From: Pelagibius litoralis
Lineage (GTDB): Bacteria; Pseudomonadota; Alphaproteobacteria; Kiloniellales; Kiloniellaceae
Assembly: GCF_011683915.1 (NCBI RefSeq)
Contig: NZ_JAAQPH010000010.1
Coordinates: forward strand, 165,970 to 229,969
Reading direction: 5' to 3'
Length of the DNA: 64,000 bases
Shown here: piece after piece, positions 36,605 to 46,044 of the stretch
How positions within the stretch are numbered: position 1 is the first letter of the stretch
Layout: each line of letters starts with the position of its first letter
Made by a program: the position numbers and the translations under genes
The notes under the pieces: generated by a model
What the model saw: the letters and a program-made list of their open reading frames with translations, nothing else
Databases searched by the model: none
Told to the model about the DNA's origin: nothing

Positions 36605-36739
36605 AACGCCTCTTCCACTCCATATCGATTAAGGTCCGGCCGGGCGGCGATGCCGCTCCGCCAGGCCGCCTCAAGCCTTTTGGGGTTGCGGAGTTTAGGC
36701 GTCCCGGCGGCAGACGCAACCGCCTTTCTGAAGCAAATG

Positions 36740-38398
36740 CTAAGATATCACCGCATAGTCGCCCGCCGAAAGCAGGGTCGAGGGATGCAGGCGAAAACCC
36801 CTCACCCGCTTCGACATCACGGTGACCACGGATAGCCAGGCCGGCTGCACCATAGGACCAATATCCTGTACGCGTTGCTCCAACTGCCGCAGGATGGCGC
36901 GGCGGGCATCCACATCCAGCGTCGCTTCTGCCTCCTGGATCAGCGCATCGACCTGAGCATCGGAGAAGCCGGTACTGTTCCAGGGCACGCCGGAGCGCAG
37001 GGTAAGGCTCATCAGCATGAAGCCCAGGGGGCGCGGCGCCCATTCGACAAAGGCAAGCGGCGCCTTGTCCCAGACATCCCAGAAGCGGGCCGCCGGCAGG
37101 ATCTCGATGGCGCAGCGAATGCCCGCTTGACGATACTGCTCGACCATGACCTGAACCGCCGAAGCTTCCCAGCTTGGCCAGTTCTTGCAGGTGATCTCAA
37201 TGTCGATACCATCGGGATAGCCGGCCTCCGCGATCAGGCGCCGCGCCTGATCGACATCACGCCGCAGCGGCGGCAGCAGTGCATAGTCAGGATGAATAGG
37301 CGATACCAGATGATGTTCCGCCGGCGTCCCGAAGCCTCTAAGCGCCAGCCGTGTGATCTCCGCCGGATCGATGGCCAGGCGCATGGCCCGGCGCACACGA
37401 AGGTCGTCGAAGGGAGGCCGGGTTACCTTCATCTGCAGCATCGCCGTCGCCGCCGTGGCACTGCGGTGCACCTGGAAACCGGATTGCCCCGCCATGCTTT
37501 CGGCCACCGAATAGTCGCAGCGGTCCAAACCGTCGATCTGGCCGGACAGCAACGCCGCCGTCGCCGCAGCAGGCTCGTCGCCCAGGTCGATCAGGGCGAG
37601 TTCGTCAACACAAGGGCGCCGGTTGGACGCAGTCCGCGCAGCGCCCAGCAATGCCCGCTCGCCGACAACGAGCTCCCGCAGGGTGAAGGGACCGGTTCCG
37701 TTGGAGCCGACGCCGAAGCGTCCGTTCTCTTCCGGATCGAGCATCACATCGGTGTAGTGGAAGAGATGTTCCGGCACGGCGACCTGCGGGCGCTTCAGGT
37801 TCAGCCTGACCTGGAAGTCGTCGACTCTCTCGATCGCAGAAGCATCCCACAGCGGGGGACCATCCGGTTCCCCGGTAGGACCGTCTGTCAGCATGTACGA
37901 CTGCATGATCCCCATGGCCGAAGAACCGGTCGCCGGGTCGAGCAGATGACGCAGGTTCCAGATAACGTCGTCGGCGGTGAAGGCCCTGCCGCTGTGCCAG
38001 GTGACATCCCGACGAACGAAGAGATCCCAGGACCGCAGGTCGGGCGAAACCTTCCAGGAGGAAAGCAGATAGGGGCGGGTCACATTGTCGAAGCCGGTCC
38101 AGGTCAGGGGCTGGCAGACCTGATGGACAAGGTTGGCCGGCGGCAGCCAGCTGAGCGCGTGAGGATTCTCGACCTGCTGAACGCGCATCCCCAAAGTCAG
38201 GCGGCCGCCGGAGGGTTCCGTACCGGAGGTTGTCGCAGCGACGGCTTCACTACCGGGAAGACCTGCCATTCGATAGGCAAGCGGCGCCGCGACGCCAAGC
38301 AGAGTGGCGAAACGCAGGAACCCACGCCGACTGAGCGCCCCCTCCGCAAGCCGGCGCCTGAGCCGGTCGAGCAGCGGATGCTCTTGGTTTTCATCCAT
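36740..38398 (-). CDS. ABC transporter substrate-binding protein (SBP_bac_5) with Tat signal, orphan
   Basis: This 552-residue binding protein of the DppA/OppA family has a twin-arginine signal, SRRGFLRFATLLGVAAPLAY, so it is exported already folded. The mature part shows LRSWDLFVRRDVTWHSGRAFTADDVIWNLRHL and FDDLRVRRAMRLAIDPAEI, typical of the family. No permease or ATPase lies nearby. The use of Tat rather than Sec is less common for this group and may reflect cofactor or ligand loading before export. Confidence 0.9.
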   Translation of the reverse strand: MDENQEHPLLDRLRRRLAEGALSRRGFLRFATLLGVAAPLAYRMAGLPGSEAVAATTSGTEPSGGRLTLGMRVQQVENPHALSWLPPANLVHQVCQPLTWTGFDNVTRPYLLSSWKVSPDLRSWDLFVRRDVTWHSGRAFTADDVIWNLRHLLDPATGSSAMGIMQSYMLTDGPTGEPDGPPLWDASAIERVDDFQVRLNLKRPQVAVPEHLFHYTDVMLDPEENGRFGVGSNGTGPFTLRELVVGERALLGAARTASNRRPCVDELALIDLGDEPAAATAALLSGQIDGLDRCDYSVAESMAGQSGFQVHRSATAATAMLQMKVTRPPFDDLRVRRAMRLAIDPAEITRLALRGFGTPAEHHLVSPIHPDYALLPPLRRDVDQARRLIAEAGYPDGIDIEITCKNWPSWEASAVQVMVEQYRQAGIRCAIEILPAARFWDVWDKAPLAFVEWAPRPLGFMLMSLTLRSGVPWNSTGFSDAQVDALIQEAEATLDVDARRAILRQLEQRVQDIGPMVQPAWLSVVTVMSKRVRGFRLHPSTLLSAGDYAVIS

Positions 38399-38521
38399 CG
38401 CCGATCCCCGAAAGGCGAGCGGCCGTCTACAACGGCACTTCCGACCAAGCTGCCACTTATGCAGCTTTCCCCAGAATAGAAAGATAGATCAGCCTTTGGA
38501 AATGTCCAATCCCGCGCCCGG

Positions 38522-41005
38522 TTACGACGCCGACGGGTCTTCCGGCTGGCCTGCAGAAGGGGATGGGCGCGCGGTAGAGGGGGGTGCCGCGGACTGGGCC
38601 GCCTGATCGGCAAAGTGAACGACGGACTGCGGAAAGGGGATTTCGATCCCGGCCTCACGGAACGATCGATCGATGTCGAACCGCAAGTCGCTGGCGATGA
38701 TGACGCGATAGCTGATTTCATTTGTGAAACAGCGCAGTTCGAAATCGAGGCTGCTGGCGCCAAAGTTCATGAACAGCACATGGGGTTCGGGCGAGGTCAG
38801 AACTCTCTCGTGGCGCGCCGCACAGCCCAACAGAACTTCCCTCACTTTCTCGACGTCCGAACCATAGGCCACGCCGATAGGCACCTCGATGCGCCCATAG
38901 TGATCCTTGTGGGTCCAGTTCACCACCGCGGTCGAGATGAAGTCCGAATTGGGAATGATGACGGAAGCACGCTGAAAGGTCTGCAATTCCGTCGAGCGCA
39001 CGGTGATCTGTTTGACGTAGCCTTCGTTGGCGCCGACCATCACCCAGTCGCCGACTTTGATCGGCCGTTCGATCAGCAGGATGATGCCCGAAACGAAATT
39101 ACTGACAATCGTCTGCAGACCAAAACCGATACCGACGGAAAGCGCGCCGGCGATCAGGGCAATGTTGGAAAGGTCGATACCCAGGGCGGAAATACCGAAA
39201 ACCGCCGCCAGGATGATGCCGACATAGCCAAAACCGGCAGCGAGCGAATGCTGGACGCCAGAATCGAACCCCGTCTCCGGCAGGACCTTGGTGCGCAAAA
39301 ACCGCTGACTCAAACGGGTGACGATGAGTATCAGCGCAAAGACAATAATGGCCGCCAGCACGTCGGTGAAAGCGATGGTCACGCCGCCGATGGTGAAACC
39401 GGTGAGCAGCCTGCGGGCCTCGGTCCAGAACTCGCCGAAGGGCGATGACCAGAGAGAGGCAATCAGGAAGGCCCCGGCCACGGCAAAGACCGCATCCAGC
39501 AAAGTGCGCAGCCAGAACTTGATCCTGTTGCGGGCGACATGGCGAATTTCCAGGTTGTCGCGCATGAAATCGGACCGCAGGAAAGCGCCGATAAGCTCTC
39601 GCCCCAGCCCCCGCAGGATAACGATGCCGCCAAGACTGATGGCGCTCAAAACCAGGTTCGACAGCAGGAAGTCGCCAAGATCCGCGTAGCCAACCAAGGA
39701 AGCCAGGATGCTGGCCGCCGCCAGTATCATGGTAAGGCGCCGCACCAGGCGCCAGAACCCCGACTGGACGAACATCCTCGGTTCCGGCGGCCCGCCTTCC
39801 TCCTGACCCCCTTCCTTCTGACTGCCTGCCTCCGCAGCCATGAACCACCACCGGCGGCGGGTCATATCGATCAGCACAAGGGCCGGCAGAGCATTCAGAG
39901 CGAAAGTCGCCAGGGAGAAGTACGTATCCGTCACGCCGATCTGGCTGTGCGCCTCGGTCATGAAGATCTCGACAGCAAAAAGCGCGGCGAGCAGCGTGAA
40001 TCGGCGTCCCAGGACGCGGGCATTGTCGGGCGATACCGGCAGCAGCCGCCACTGCGGCATGTCCGGCGAGAGCACCGCATAGGGCAGCGCCCAGGCCAGC
40101 GAGAAGAAAACCATGACCGCGAAGAACAGCGAGACGAGCGCCCAGAACAGGCTCTGGTCAGGCGCCCGGCTGGCGAGGGCGAGATAAAGCAGGCCGCCGA
40201 ACAACAGGGCCGGTACGATACCCCGCGCCATTGCGTTGGCGATGGCCGCGACCAGCCGGCGGCTGTAGCTCGGTTCCGAAAGTGCCGGATCGCGGTCGTA
40301 GCGGGTGAGCAACCAGCGGCGCAGCAGCCAACCAATCAACACGGCCACGATGATAATGATCGCTATCCGGTAGGGTACTGCATTGCGACGCTCTTCGCTC
40401 TCCAGGCCCTGCCACCAAGTCATGGGGGAGCGAGCAATCTTCTCGATGACAACGAAGAACTCGGGCACACCCTGGATCCAGGTATCCGGTGACCAGGGAA
40501 AAGGATAGACCTGGAAAAGGGCCTCAAAACGCTTCTTCTGGGACAGCGTGCCAACCAGCCGGTCCAGTTCGTCGGAGCGGACGATGGCAAGGTTGGCCTG
40601 GGCCAGGCGCGCTCTCAGGCCCTTCAATTCCTGATCGAGAGCCTGGCGCCGCTCGGCGACCTCCTCCGCCTCCGCCTCTTCCGCCGTTTCCGGGGCAGGC
40701 CCCAGAACCTCCATCCGGCGCTCCAGCCCGCTGATTCTTTCCTGCGCCAGCGTCCTGATCTCAGTCGCCTCTCTGCGCACCCGCGCCGTCAGGTCCAGAA
40801 ACCGCCGGGCGCTCTCTGCCGTCGTGTCGGCACGGCGCAGTTGCTGTTCGACGAGATCAAGCGTTCGGGTCCATTGATCGACCAGAACCGATGAGGTGTC
40901 AGCCGAGGTGGTCGTCTGGGCATGGGAAACCGACGGGAGGAACAGGTCCAGGCAAAGCGCGGAGACAAGAAAAAGAGCAAGGGCGGCGGAAAAGCGCAAA
41001 GTCAT
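38522..41005 (-). CDS. MscS-family mechanosensitive channel with DUF3772-like periplasmic domain
   Basis: This 827-residue inner-membrane channel begins with a signal (RFSAALALFLVSALCLDLFL), followed by a helical periplasmic domain of about 180 residues (QWTRTLDLVEQQLRRADTTA onwards) of the DUF3772 type. About ten transmembrane helices follow. The MscS core is at about 620-760: AGALSVGIGFGLQTIVSNFVSG is the pore helix, VGDWVMVGANEGYVKQITVR the beta domain. A 40-residue disordered tail closes the protein. It probably releases solutes under osmotic downshock; large MscS members often sense other cues as well. Confidence 0.93.
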   Translation of the reverse strand: MTLRFSAALALFLVSALCLDLFLPSVSHAQTTTSADTSSVLVDQWTRTLDLVEQQLRRADTTAESARRFLDLTARVRREATEIRTLAQERISGLERRMEVLGPAPETAEEAEAEEVAERRQALDQELKGLRARLAQANLAIVRSDELDRLVGTLSQKKRFEALFQVYPFPWSPDTWIQGVPEFFVVIEKIARSPMTWWQGLESEERRNAVPYRIAIIIIVAVLIGWLLRRWLLTRYDRDPALSEPSYSRRLVAAIANAMARGIVPALLFGGLLYLALASRAPDQSLFWALVSLFFAVMVFFSLAWALPYAVLSPDMPQWRLLPVSPDNARVLGRRFTLLAALFAVEIFMTEAHSQIGVTDTYFSLATFALNALPALVLIDMTRRRWWFMAAEAGSQKEGGQEEGGPPEPRMFVQSGFWRLVRRLTMILAAASILASLVGYADLGDFLLSNLVLSAISLGGIVILRGLGRELIGAFLRSDFMRDNLEIRHVARNRIKFWLRTLLDAVFAVAGAFLIASLWSSPFGEFWTEARRLLTGFTIGGVTIAFTDVLAAIIVFALILIVTRLSQRFLRTKVLPETGFDSGVQHSLAAGFGYVGIILAAVFGISALGIDLSNIALIAGALSVGIGFGLQTIVSNFVSGIILLIERPIKVGDWVMVGANEGYVKQITVRSTELQTFQRASVIIPNSDFISTAVVNWTHKDHYGRIEVPIGVAYGSDVEKVREVLLGCAARHERVLTSPEPHVLFMNFGASSLDFELRCFTNEISYRVIIASDLRFDIDRSFREAGIEIPFPQSVVHFADQAAQSAAPPSTARPSPSAGQPEDPSAS

Positions 41006-41151
41006 TACCTCACCCGGCGAAGGCCGGCGGGAGAAAATCTAGCACGCCCCCGGCAGGCTGTGGAAGCGCAGCGGCAAAGCCGCCGGCCCTTTGCCCTACA
41101 GATCGCGCAGGGGCAGCGGTCCGGTAAATCGGATCGCCAATCTGGTCAGAG

Positions 41152-41880
41152 TCAGGGATAGTCGCAGCGGTCGGCGGTTACACTCAGGAAGCCGCGGGCA
41201 CCGGGCAGGAAGGTGAAGCGATACTCGTTGCTGCCGACGACAACGGAGTGATGCAGCGGCAACGTTCCTTCGGCTGTCACCGACTTGCCACCCAACGCCG
41301 TGAAGGCCACGGACACCGGCTGACCCGGATCGTACCAGGCCTCGATATTGCCGCTCGCATCACGCGCTGCAGTGCCACTGCCGGTCACCGTGATACTACG
41401 GTCGGCAAAACTCACCGCGTCGTTGGCCCCCTTTTGCAAAGGGGTCGTGACGATGAAGCGTTTCGTTTCCGGCTGGTCATCACAGGCGCGCGGTTTCTCC
41501 GCAGCCGAGATCAGAAAAGCCAAACGCTCTTCATCCGCCCCGGCCTTGAGCTTACTCTGCACCATGGCCATCAGCTCCCGCACGAAGCCTGTGGGCACTT
41601 CCTGCTCGTAGCGCGCCTGCCAGGCCGCAATGGCCTCCTTGGACTTGGCGAGTTCGGCGGCCAAAGCCGACGACTGCCCCTCAAGGCCGGCGACCTCGGC
41701 TGTCAGCTCGACAATGCGCTGCTCGGCCTTGGTCACATCGCGCGCCGCCAACTGCGACCCGATGCGGTAGGAATAAGCTCCGGCCGCCACGATCAGGGCC
41801 AGCGCCAGCGACCACTTGGTCACCCCCCACCAGAAGCGCCGGCGGCGGCGTACGCGGTTTTCATGCAGGCCCAGAGACAT
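41152..41880 (-). CDS. Membrane-anchored coiled-coil protein, unknown
   Basis: This 242-residue protein has a very basic N-terminus (NRVRRRRRFWW), one membrane helix (SLALALIVAAGAYSYRIG), a coiled coil (about 50-85, AEQRIVELTAEVAGLEGQSS and on) and a C-terminal beta-rich domain with a cysteine at ADRCDYP. The charge rule places the C-terminal domain in the periplasm. I recognise no family. It lies 146 bp upstream, on the same strand, of the MscS gene, so it may be functionally linked to the cell envelope. Confidence 0.75.
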   Translation of the reverse strand: MSLGLHENRVRRRRRFWWGVTKWSLALALIVAAGAYSYRIGSQLAARDVTKAEQRIVELTAEVAGLEGQSSALAAELAKSKEAIAAWQARYEQEVPTGFVRELMAMVQSKLKAGADEERLAFLISAAEKPRACDDQPETKRFIVTTPLQKGANDAVSFADRSITVTGSGTAARDASGNIEAWYDPGQPVSVAFTALGGKSVTAEGTLPLHHSVVVGSNEYRFTFLPGARGFLSVTADRCDYP

Positions 41881-42138
41881 ACTCGGTTAACACTCTCGCT
41901 TACTGTTCTACGCCCTGTTCTCGCAAGGCGATTTCAGCGGGGTCGGCGGGAAACTGGCCCGGGCTTGCCGGATCGCAGCTCTAACCAATTGAAATCGCGC
42001 ATTCTTTGATCGAGACGGGAGCATTTTCTACCACCCTGCCCGGCGCCAGGCAAGCCGCCAAGCGGGGCAAATCCTAGCTTATAGACAAACGGAAGGCGTT
42101 AACGAAAGTTTGCCCTTTAGCCCGGTAGAGTGACAAAA

Positions 42139-42420
42139 ATGAGGCAGGCGGTCTGCACCTCAGGAAACCAGCAAGCGACCCGGATGAGCGGTTCTTCAGA
42201 AGATCTTCGTCGGCACCTGCTAAGTCAGTTGAGGGCCCTGCGCGGGCGTATTGACAAACGCGTCCTCAATCACGTCTTGACCAAAGTCGATGGCTGGGAG
42301 CCGTACGACCAGGAATCCGCGGGCGAAGCGGTGCGACAGTTCCTGGCAACGCGACAGGACGGCGGCAAGTTTCAGGACCGCCTGCGCGGCGCGATGGCGA
42401 AGAAGAAAGACAGCGACTGA
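42139..42420 (+). CDS. Small basic hypothetical protein
   Basis: This 93-residue protein (starts at 42130 GTG or 42184 ATG are alternatives) contains SSEDLRRHLLSQLRALRGRIDKRVLNHVLTKVDGWEPYDQ, a helix-rich, charged stretch, and ends in AMAKKKDSD. No family is recognised and no good ribosome-binding site is visible at any of the candidate starts. Codon use and helix pattern look coding. Confidence 0.5.
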   Translation: MRQAVCTSGNQQATRMSGSSEDLRRHLLSQLRALRGRIDKRVLNHVLTKVDGWEPYDQESAGEAVRQFLATRQDGGKFQDRLRGAMAKKKDSD

Positions 42421-42551
42421 TCCACGGCGATACGCTGCCGAGGTCGTATCACCCAGCCCAAACAGCGGGTCGTTACCCATGTCGCTTGAACTCTGGTTCG
42501 CTTACGCTCTCGCTACGGCGGACCTGAAGGCAGATTGTGTCTGCGTCGCTG

Positions 42552-43478
42552 TCAGGCAGCGCTTAGCCCCTCTCCGCTCAGCCAGCGCCGGTCGGCAGCG
42601 AAGAGCGCCTTCAGGGCATCGGCCAGAGCGCGGACGACCGGCTCGCGCAGCATGTCGCGGTGGCTCAGCAGGTGCTGGCGTCGGCCGAGCCCTTCGATCG
42701 GCGGGGTCAGGCGTTCCAGGCGCGGGTCGTCGTCGGCCAGGCAGCAGGGCGCGACACCCAGGCCAACGCCTTCCGCCAGGGCCTCCAACACGACGTCCAT
42801 ATCGGTGGTGCGCAGACGCGGCGGCCGCGCGAGGCGGCTGTCCAACCACTTCTTCTGGGTGGGAAAGAACAGCCGGTCTTCACTGAATCCGATCCAGTCG
42901 CAGTCGGCATAGCGCGCCTCGCTGCGGGCCGCCGGCTGACGGGCAACCAGATCCCGCGCCCCATAAACGGCATAGCCGATATCGCCCAAGCGGCTGACGA
43001 TCAGGCTGGCCCCCTCCGGCAGGCATTCGCGGATCTGCAGATCGGCTTCCCGGCGCCAAAGGTTCACGTCGGCATGGGCGGGCAGGATCTCGATCTCCAC
43101 CCCCGGTGCGGCTGCAAACAACTGATCCATGCGCCGGCTCAGGTAGCGAGAGACCGTCTCCATGGCCGAGATCCGCACGGTTCCGCTGGCTGTTGCCGGC
43201 AATGCCGGACGCAGACGCGCCACCGCATCCGCGGCCTTCGCCATCTCGGCGACCAGCGGTATCAGTTGCTGGCCCGCCAGGGTCGGCGCCAGCCCGCTGG
43301 GCAGCCGCTCGAAAAGGCGCGCGCCCAGCATCTCCTCCAGCGCGCGCAGGCGGCGGCTCGCCTTCGGCTGGCTGATACCCAGGTGCCGGGCTGCCGCCGA
43401 GAGGCTCAGACTGTCGGCGGCGGCGTTGAGGACCCTCAGGTCATCCCAGTTCATTGCGGCTAGTCCGGCCTGCTCCAT
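42552..43478 (-). CDS. LysR-family transcriptional regulator
   Basis: This 308-residue regulator has the N-terminal winged helix DDLRVLNAAADSLSLSAAARHLGISQPKASRRLRALEEML followed by an effector-binding domain. The start at 43478 is preceded by GGGGAG; 43454, at MNWDDL, is an alternative. It diverges from an EamA-type exporter with about 160 bp between, the classic arrangement in which a LysR protein controls its neighbour. Effector is unknown. Confidence 0.9.
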   Translation of the reverse strand: MEQAGLAAMNWDDLRVLNAAADSLSLSAAARHLGISQPKASRRLRALEEMLGARLFERLPSGLAPTLAGQQLIPLVAEMAKAADAVARLRPALPATASGTVRISAMETVSRYLSRRMDQLFAAAPGVEIEILPAHADVNLWRREADLQIRECLPEGASLIVSRLGDIGYAVYGARDLVARQPAARSEARYADCDWIGFSEDRLFFPTQKKWLDSRLARPPRLRTTDMDVVLEALAEGVGLGVAPCCLADDDPRLERLTPPIEGLGRRQHLLSHRDMLREPVVRALADALKALFAADRRWLSGEGLSAA

Positions 43479-43639
43479 GGTGCTCCCCTGCCCTCTCTTG
43501 CTCATTCACTGGTGAATGGCAGATATACAATAAATCTATATTCCATGCACAAATGATAGAGCGCATGATATCGGAATGGCAACCGCCCAGGCCGGGGCGC
43601 GCGCCTTCCCGAATCGACAAAACCGGAGGAAAGCGCCGC

Positions 43640-44524
43640 GTGTCGCGCGATCTCGTCAAAGCCATGGCCTGGGTGACCCTGGGCGCCTTCCTTTTCGCCT
43701 TCATGTTCATGCTGCCGAAGCTGACCTCGGCAGCGGTGGCACCGCCACAGGTTGCCTTCCTGCGTTATCTGGCGGGTTTTCTGATCATCCTGCCGTTCTT
43801 TCTTCAGGCCCACGGCCACCGCGGCGCACTGCCGGAGCTGATCGCCCCCACGCGGCGGCGCCTGAACCTGCTGCATGGACTGCGCGCCTGCTGCGGGGTG
43901 ACCAGCGTCGCCTTCGGCGCCTATGCGGTCATCCACATCCCGCTTGCCAATGCCCAGGCTATCGCCATGGCCAACGGGGTCTTCGCCGTGCTCTTCGCCG
44001 CCCTCTTCCTGAAAGAGCGGCTGACCTCGAGCGACCTTGTGGCGGGAGGCGTCTGTCTTGCCGGCGCCGTCGTGGTGGCCGGGCCGGACTTCGATGCGCC
44101 CGGCTGGATATCCCTGGGCGCCGCCGCCGCCGTCGTGCAGGCCGTCGCCTGGGGGGCCGAGGTGGTGCTGCTGCGCTTCACGGCGGTGAACGACACGACC
44201 CAGCGCACCCTGACCCTGGTGAACGGCGGCGCCAGCCTGCTGCTGTTGATCCTTACCGCCGCCTGGTGGAACAGGCTGCCGCTGAGCGACATCGCGACCC
44301 TCTTGGCCATGGGGCCGGTCGCCATCATCGGCCAGTACTGCAACATCCGGGGTTTTCGTCTGGCCGCCGCTGCCGAACTGGTGCCGATCAAGTACAGCGG
44401 CGTGGTCTTCGCGGCGCTGCTTGGGATCGTCTTCTTCGATGAATGGCCCCACCTGACCGCCGTCCTGGGCGCCGTGATGATCTGTGCCGGCGCCGGCTAT
44501 CTGGCCATGACGAAGACGGCTTAG
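43640..44524 (+). CDS. EamA/DMT-family transporter (copy 1)
   Basis: This inner-membrane transporter of about 294 residues has ten predicted helices in two EamA repeats: the first starts KAMAWVTLGAFLFAFMFMLP, the second ISLGAAAAVVQAVAWGAEVV. HIPLANAQAIAMANGVFAVLFAALFLKERL is a hallmark of the family. I prefer GTG at 43640 because GGAGG lies ten bases upstream; ATGs at 43553 and 43565 would add about 25-29 charged residues with weak ribosome-binding sites. It is probably a metabolite exporter controlled by the divergent LysR regulator. Confidence 0.85.
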   Translation: MSRDLVKAMAWVTLGAFLFAFMFMLPKLTSAAVAPPQVAFLRYLAGFLIILPFFLQAHGHRGALPELIAPTRRRLNLLHGLRACCGVTSVAFGAYAVIHIPLANAQAIAMANGVFAVLFAALFLKERLTSSDLVAGGVCLAGAVVVAGPDFDAPGWISLGAAAAVVQAVAWGAEVVLLRFTAVNDTTQRTLTLVNGGASLLLLILTAAWWNRLPLSDIATLLAMGPVAIIGQYCNIRGFRLAAAAELVPIKYSGVVFAALLGIVFFDEWPHLTAVLGAVMICAGAGYLAMTKTA

Positions 44525-44541
44525 TACGTCACAAGGCCTTT

Positions 44542-44937
44542 CTATACATTGGACCGCGGTCTTGAAGACTCCTCGAACCACCGGGCCAGGGTTGCGCCAT
44601 CCACCTCTCCTGCCGCGAGGGCGAGAATCATATGGACGATGGCCGTTTCCTCCGGCTCGAAGTCATAGCCGTTCAACGTCAGAAAGACCGCGCCGGCCAG
44701 AATGCCGCTGCGCTTGTTACCATCGACAAAAGGATGGTTGCGGACAATGCCAAGGCAGTACTCAGCCGCCAGCGCAAAGAAAGAGACATCCTCCTCATAG
44801 GCGGCGCGGTTACGCGGACGGGCCAGTGCGCTTTCCAGCAGACCAGCATCACGAACGCCGTCACTGCCACCAAAGCGCGCTATGGACTCGCGGTGAAAGG
44901 CCATCGCCATGGCGATGGTAAGCCAGCGACGATCCAT
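44542..44937 (-). CDS. doc: Doc-type (Fic-fold) toxin
   Basis: This 131-residue protein carries the Fic/Doc motif HPFVDGNKRSG (His68 to Arg76-Ser77), complete, and EDVSFFALAAEYCLGIVRN before it. Doc proteins phosphorylate EF-Tu and stop translation. The ATG at 44937 shares its A with the stop codon of the antitoxin gene (TGATG), so antitoxin and toxin are coupled. Unlike classical Phd-Doc pairs, the antitoxin here is of the AbrB/MazE type. Confidence 0.92.
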   Translation of the reverse strand: MDRRWLTIAMAMAFHRESIARFGGSDGVRDAGLLESALARPRNRAAYEEDVSFFALAAEYCLGIVRNHPFVDGNKRSGILAGAVFLTLNGYDFEPEETAIVHMILALAAGEVDGATLARWFEESSRPRSNV

Positions 44938-45161
44938 CACTCCGCCAGTTTTTTCATGGCGTTCGGGTAGCGGCGGATAAAGTCACCGGCAGCTTCCAGG
45001 GCCTCGGCAAAATCCGGATCGAAAGGGGTGAGCTCAATACCGTCGCGGGTCTGCACCACATAGAGGCTGTCACCTTCCTTGAGCCCCATCGCCCGGACGT
45101 GCTCGGAAAGGGTCACGCCAAGAGAGTTGCCGATCTTGCGGATTTTCACGGGTTCAGACAT
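44937..45161 (-). CDS. AbrB/MazE-type antitoxin
   Basis: This 74-residue protein has the swapped-hairpin AbrB-type DNA-binding fold, VKIRKIGNSLGVTLSEHVRAMGLKEGDSLYVVQ, then an acidic-amphipathic tail DPDFAEALEAAGDFIRRYPN that would bind the toxin. I start it at 45161; 45200 is an alternative but would crowd the operator. It is the first gene of the toxin-antitoxin operon and should repress it through the palindrome described next. Confidence 0.88.
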   Translation of the reverse strand: MSEPVKIRKIGNSLGVTLSEHVRAMGLKEGDSLYVVQTRDGIELTPFDPDFAEALEAAGDFIRRYPNAMKKLAE

Positions 45162-45206
45162 CCGTCCGGCGTCCTTCGGTTGCTGAAAAATTCGACTCAT
45201 AATACA

Positions 45207-45238
45207 CTACATAATTATACAATTGTATAATTATGTAG
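45207..45238. promoter_or_regulatory. Perfect 32-bp palindrome, toxin-antitoxin operator
   Basis: The half-site CTACATAATTATACAA is followed immediately by its exact reverse complement. The 32-bp palindrome is A/T-rich and lies 45 bp upstream of the antitoxin ATG, just after the end of the ABC ATPase gene. TATAAT occurs within it on the minus strand. It is almost certainly the operator where the antitoxin, alone or with Doc, represses the operon; it could also fold as a hairpin terminator for the opposite side. Confidence 0.8.
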
Positions 45239-45249
45239 ATCTAAGGTCT

Positions 45250-46044
45250 CTAGCTCAGCAGCAGGGAATCGCTGTCCAGTTCCTCGCCACGCACCTGGGC
45301 GAAGAGGGCCATGAGGTCACCGACCTCAAGCCGGGATCGCTCCTCACCCGCCACATCCAGCACTACCTTTCCCTCGTGCAGCATAAGGCTGCGGGTGCCC
45401 AGCGACAGCGCCTGGCGCATGGAGTGGGTGACCATCAGGGTGGTCAACTGCTCCGCCGCCACCAGATCGCGGGTGAGGTCGAGGACGAAGGCCTGCATGC
45501 GCGGGTCCAGGGCCGCCGTGTGCTCGTCCAGCAGCAGGATCTTGGTCGGCCGCAGGGTCGCCATGACCAGACTGACGGCTTGGCGCTGGCCGCCGGACAG
45601 CAGGCCCATACGATCGCCGAGCCGGTTCTCCAGGTTGAGGCCGAGGCGCGCGATCCTGTCGCGGAATTCCCCCCGCCGAGCGGCAGTGAGCGCCTTGTCC
45701 AGTCCGCGCCGGGTGCCGCGTGCGGCCGCCAGGGCCAGATTTTCCTCGATCGTCAGGTCTTCGCAGGTGCCGGCCAGCGGGTCCTGAAACACCCGCGCCA
45801 CCAGCGCGGCGCGGCGCGGCGCGGCCCAGCCGGTGACGTCGATGCCATCGATGACGATGCGCCCGGCAGAAGGCGCCACCTCGCCGGTCAGGCAGTTCAG
45901 CAGGGTCGACTTGCCGGCCCCGTTGGAGCCGATCACCGTGACGAATTCGCCGGCGGCGATTTCCGTGCTCAGCCCCTGCAGGGCACGGGTCTCCATGACG
46001 GTTCCCGCATTGAAGGTGACCTGCAGGTCCTCGGCGCGGATCAT
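45250..46044 (-). CDS. ABC transporter ATP-binding protein (TrpZ-like)
   Basis: This is a 264-residue ATPase with GSNGAGKST (Walker A), VFQDPLAGTCEDLTIEENL (Q-loop), LSGGQRQAVSLVMATL (signature), ILLLDEHTAALDP (Walker B) and VTHSMRQA (switch His). The combination EHTAALDP is typical of the group that works with ABC_sub_bind (PF04392) binding proteins. The gene overlaps the permease gene by four bases (ATGA). Together with the two upstream genes it makes a full importer. Confidence 0.93.
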   Translation of the reverse strand: MIRAEDLQVTFNAGTVMETRALQGLSTEIAAGEFVTVIGSNGAGKSTLLNCLTGEVAPSAGRIVIDGIDVTGWAAPRRAALVARVFQDPLAGTCEDLTIEENLALAAARGTRRGLDKALTAARRGEFRDRIARLGLNLENRLGDRMGLLSGGQRQAVSLVMATLRPTKILLLDEHTAALDPRMQAFVLDLTRDLVAAEQLTTLMVTHSMRQALSLGTRSLMLHEGKVVLDVAGEERSRLEVGDLMALFAQVRGEELDSDSLLLS

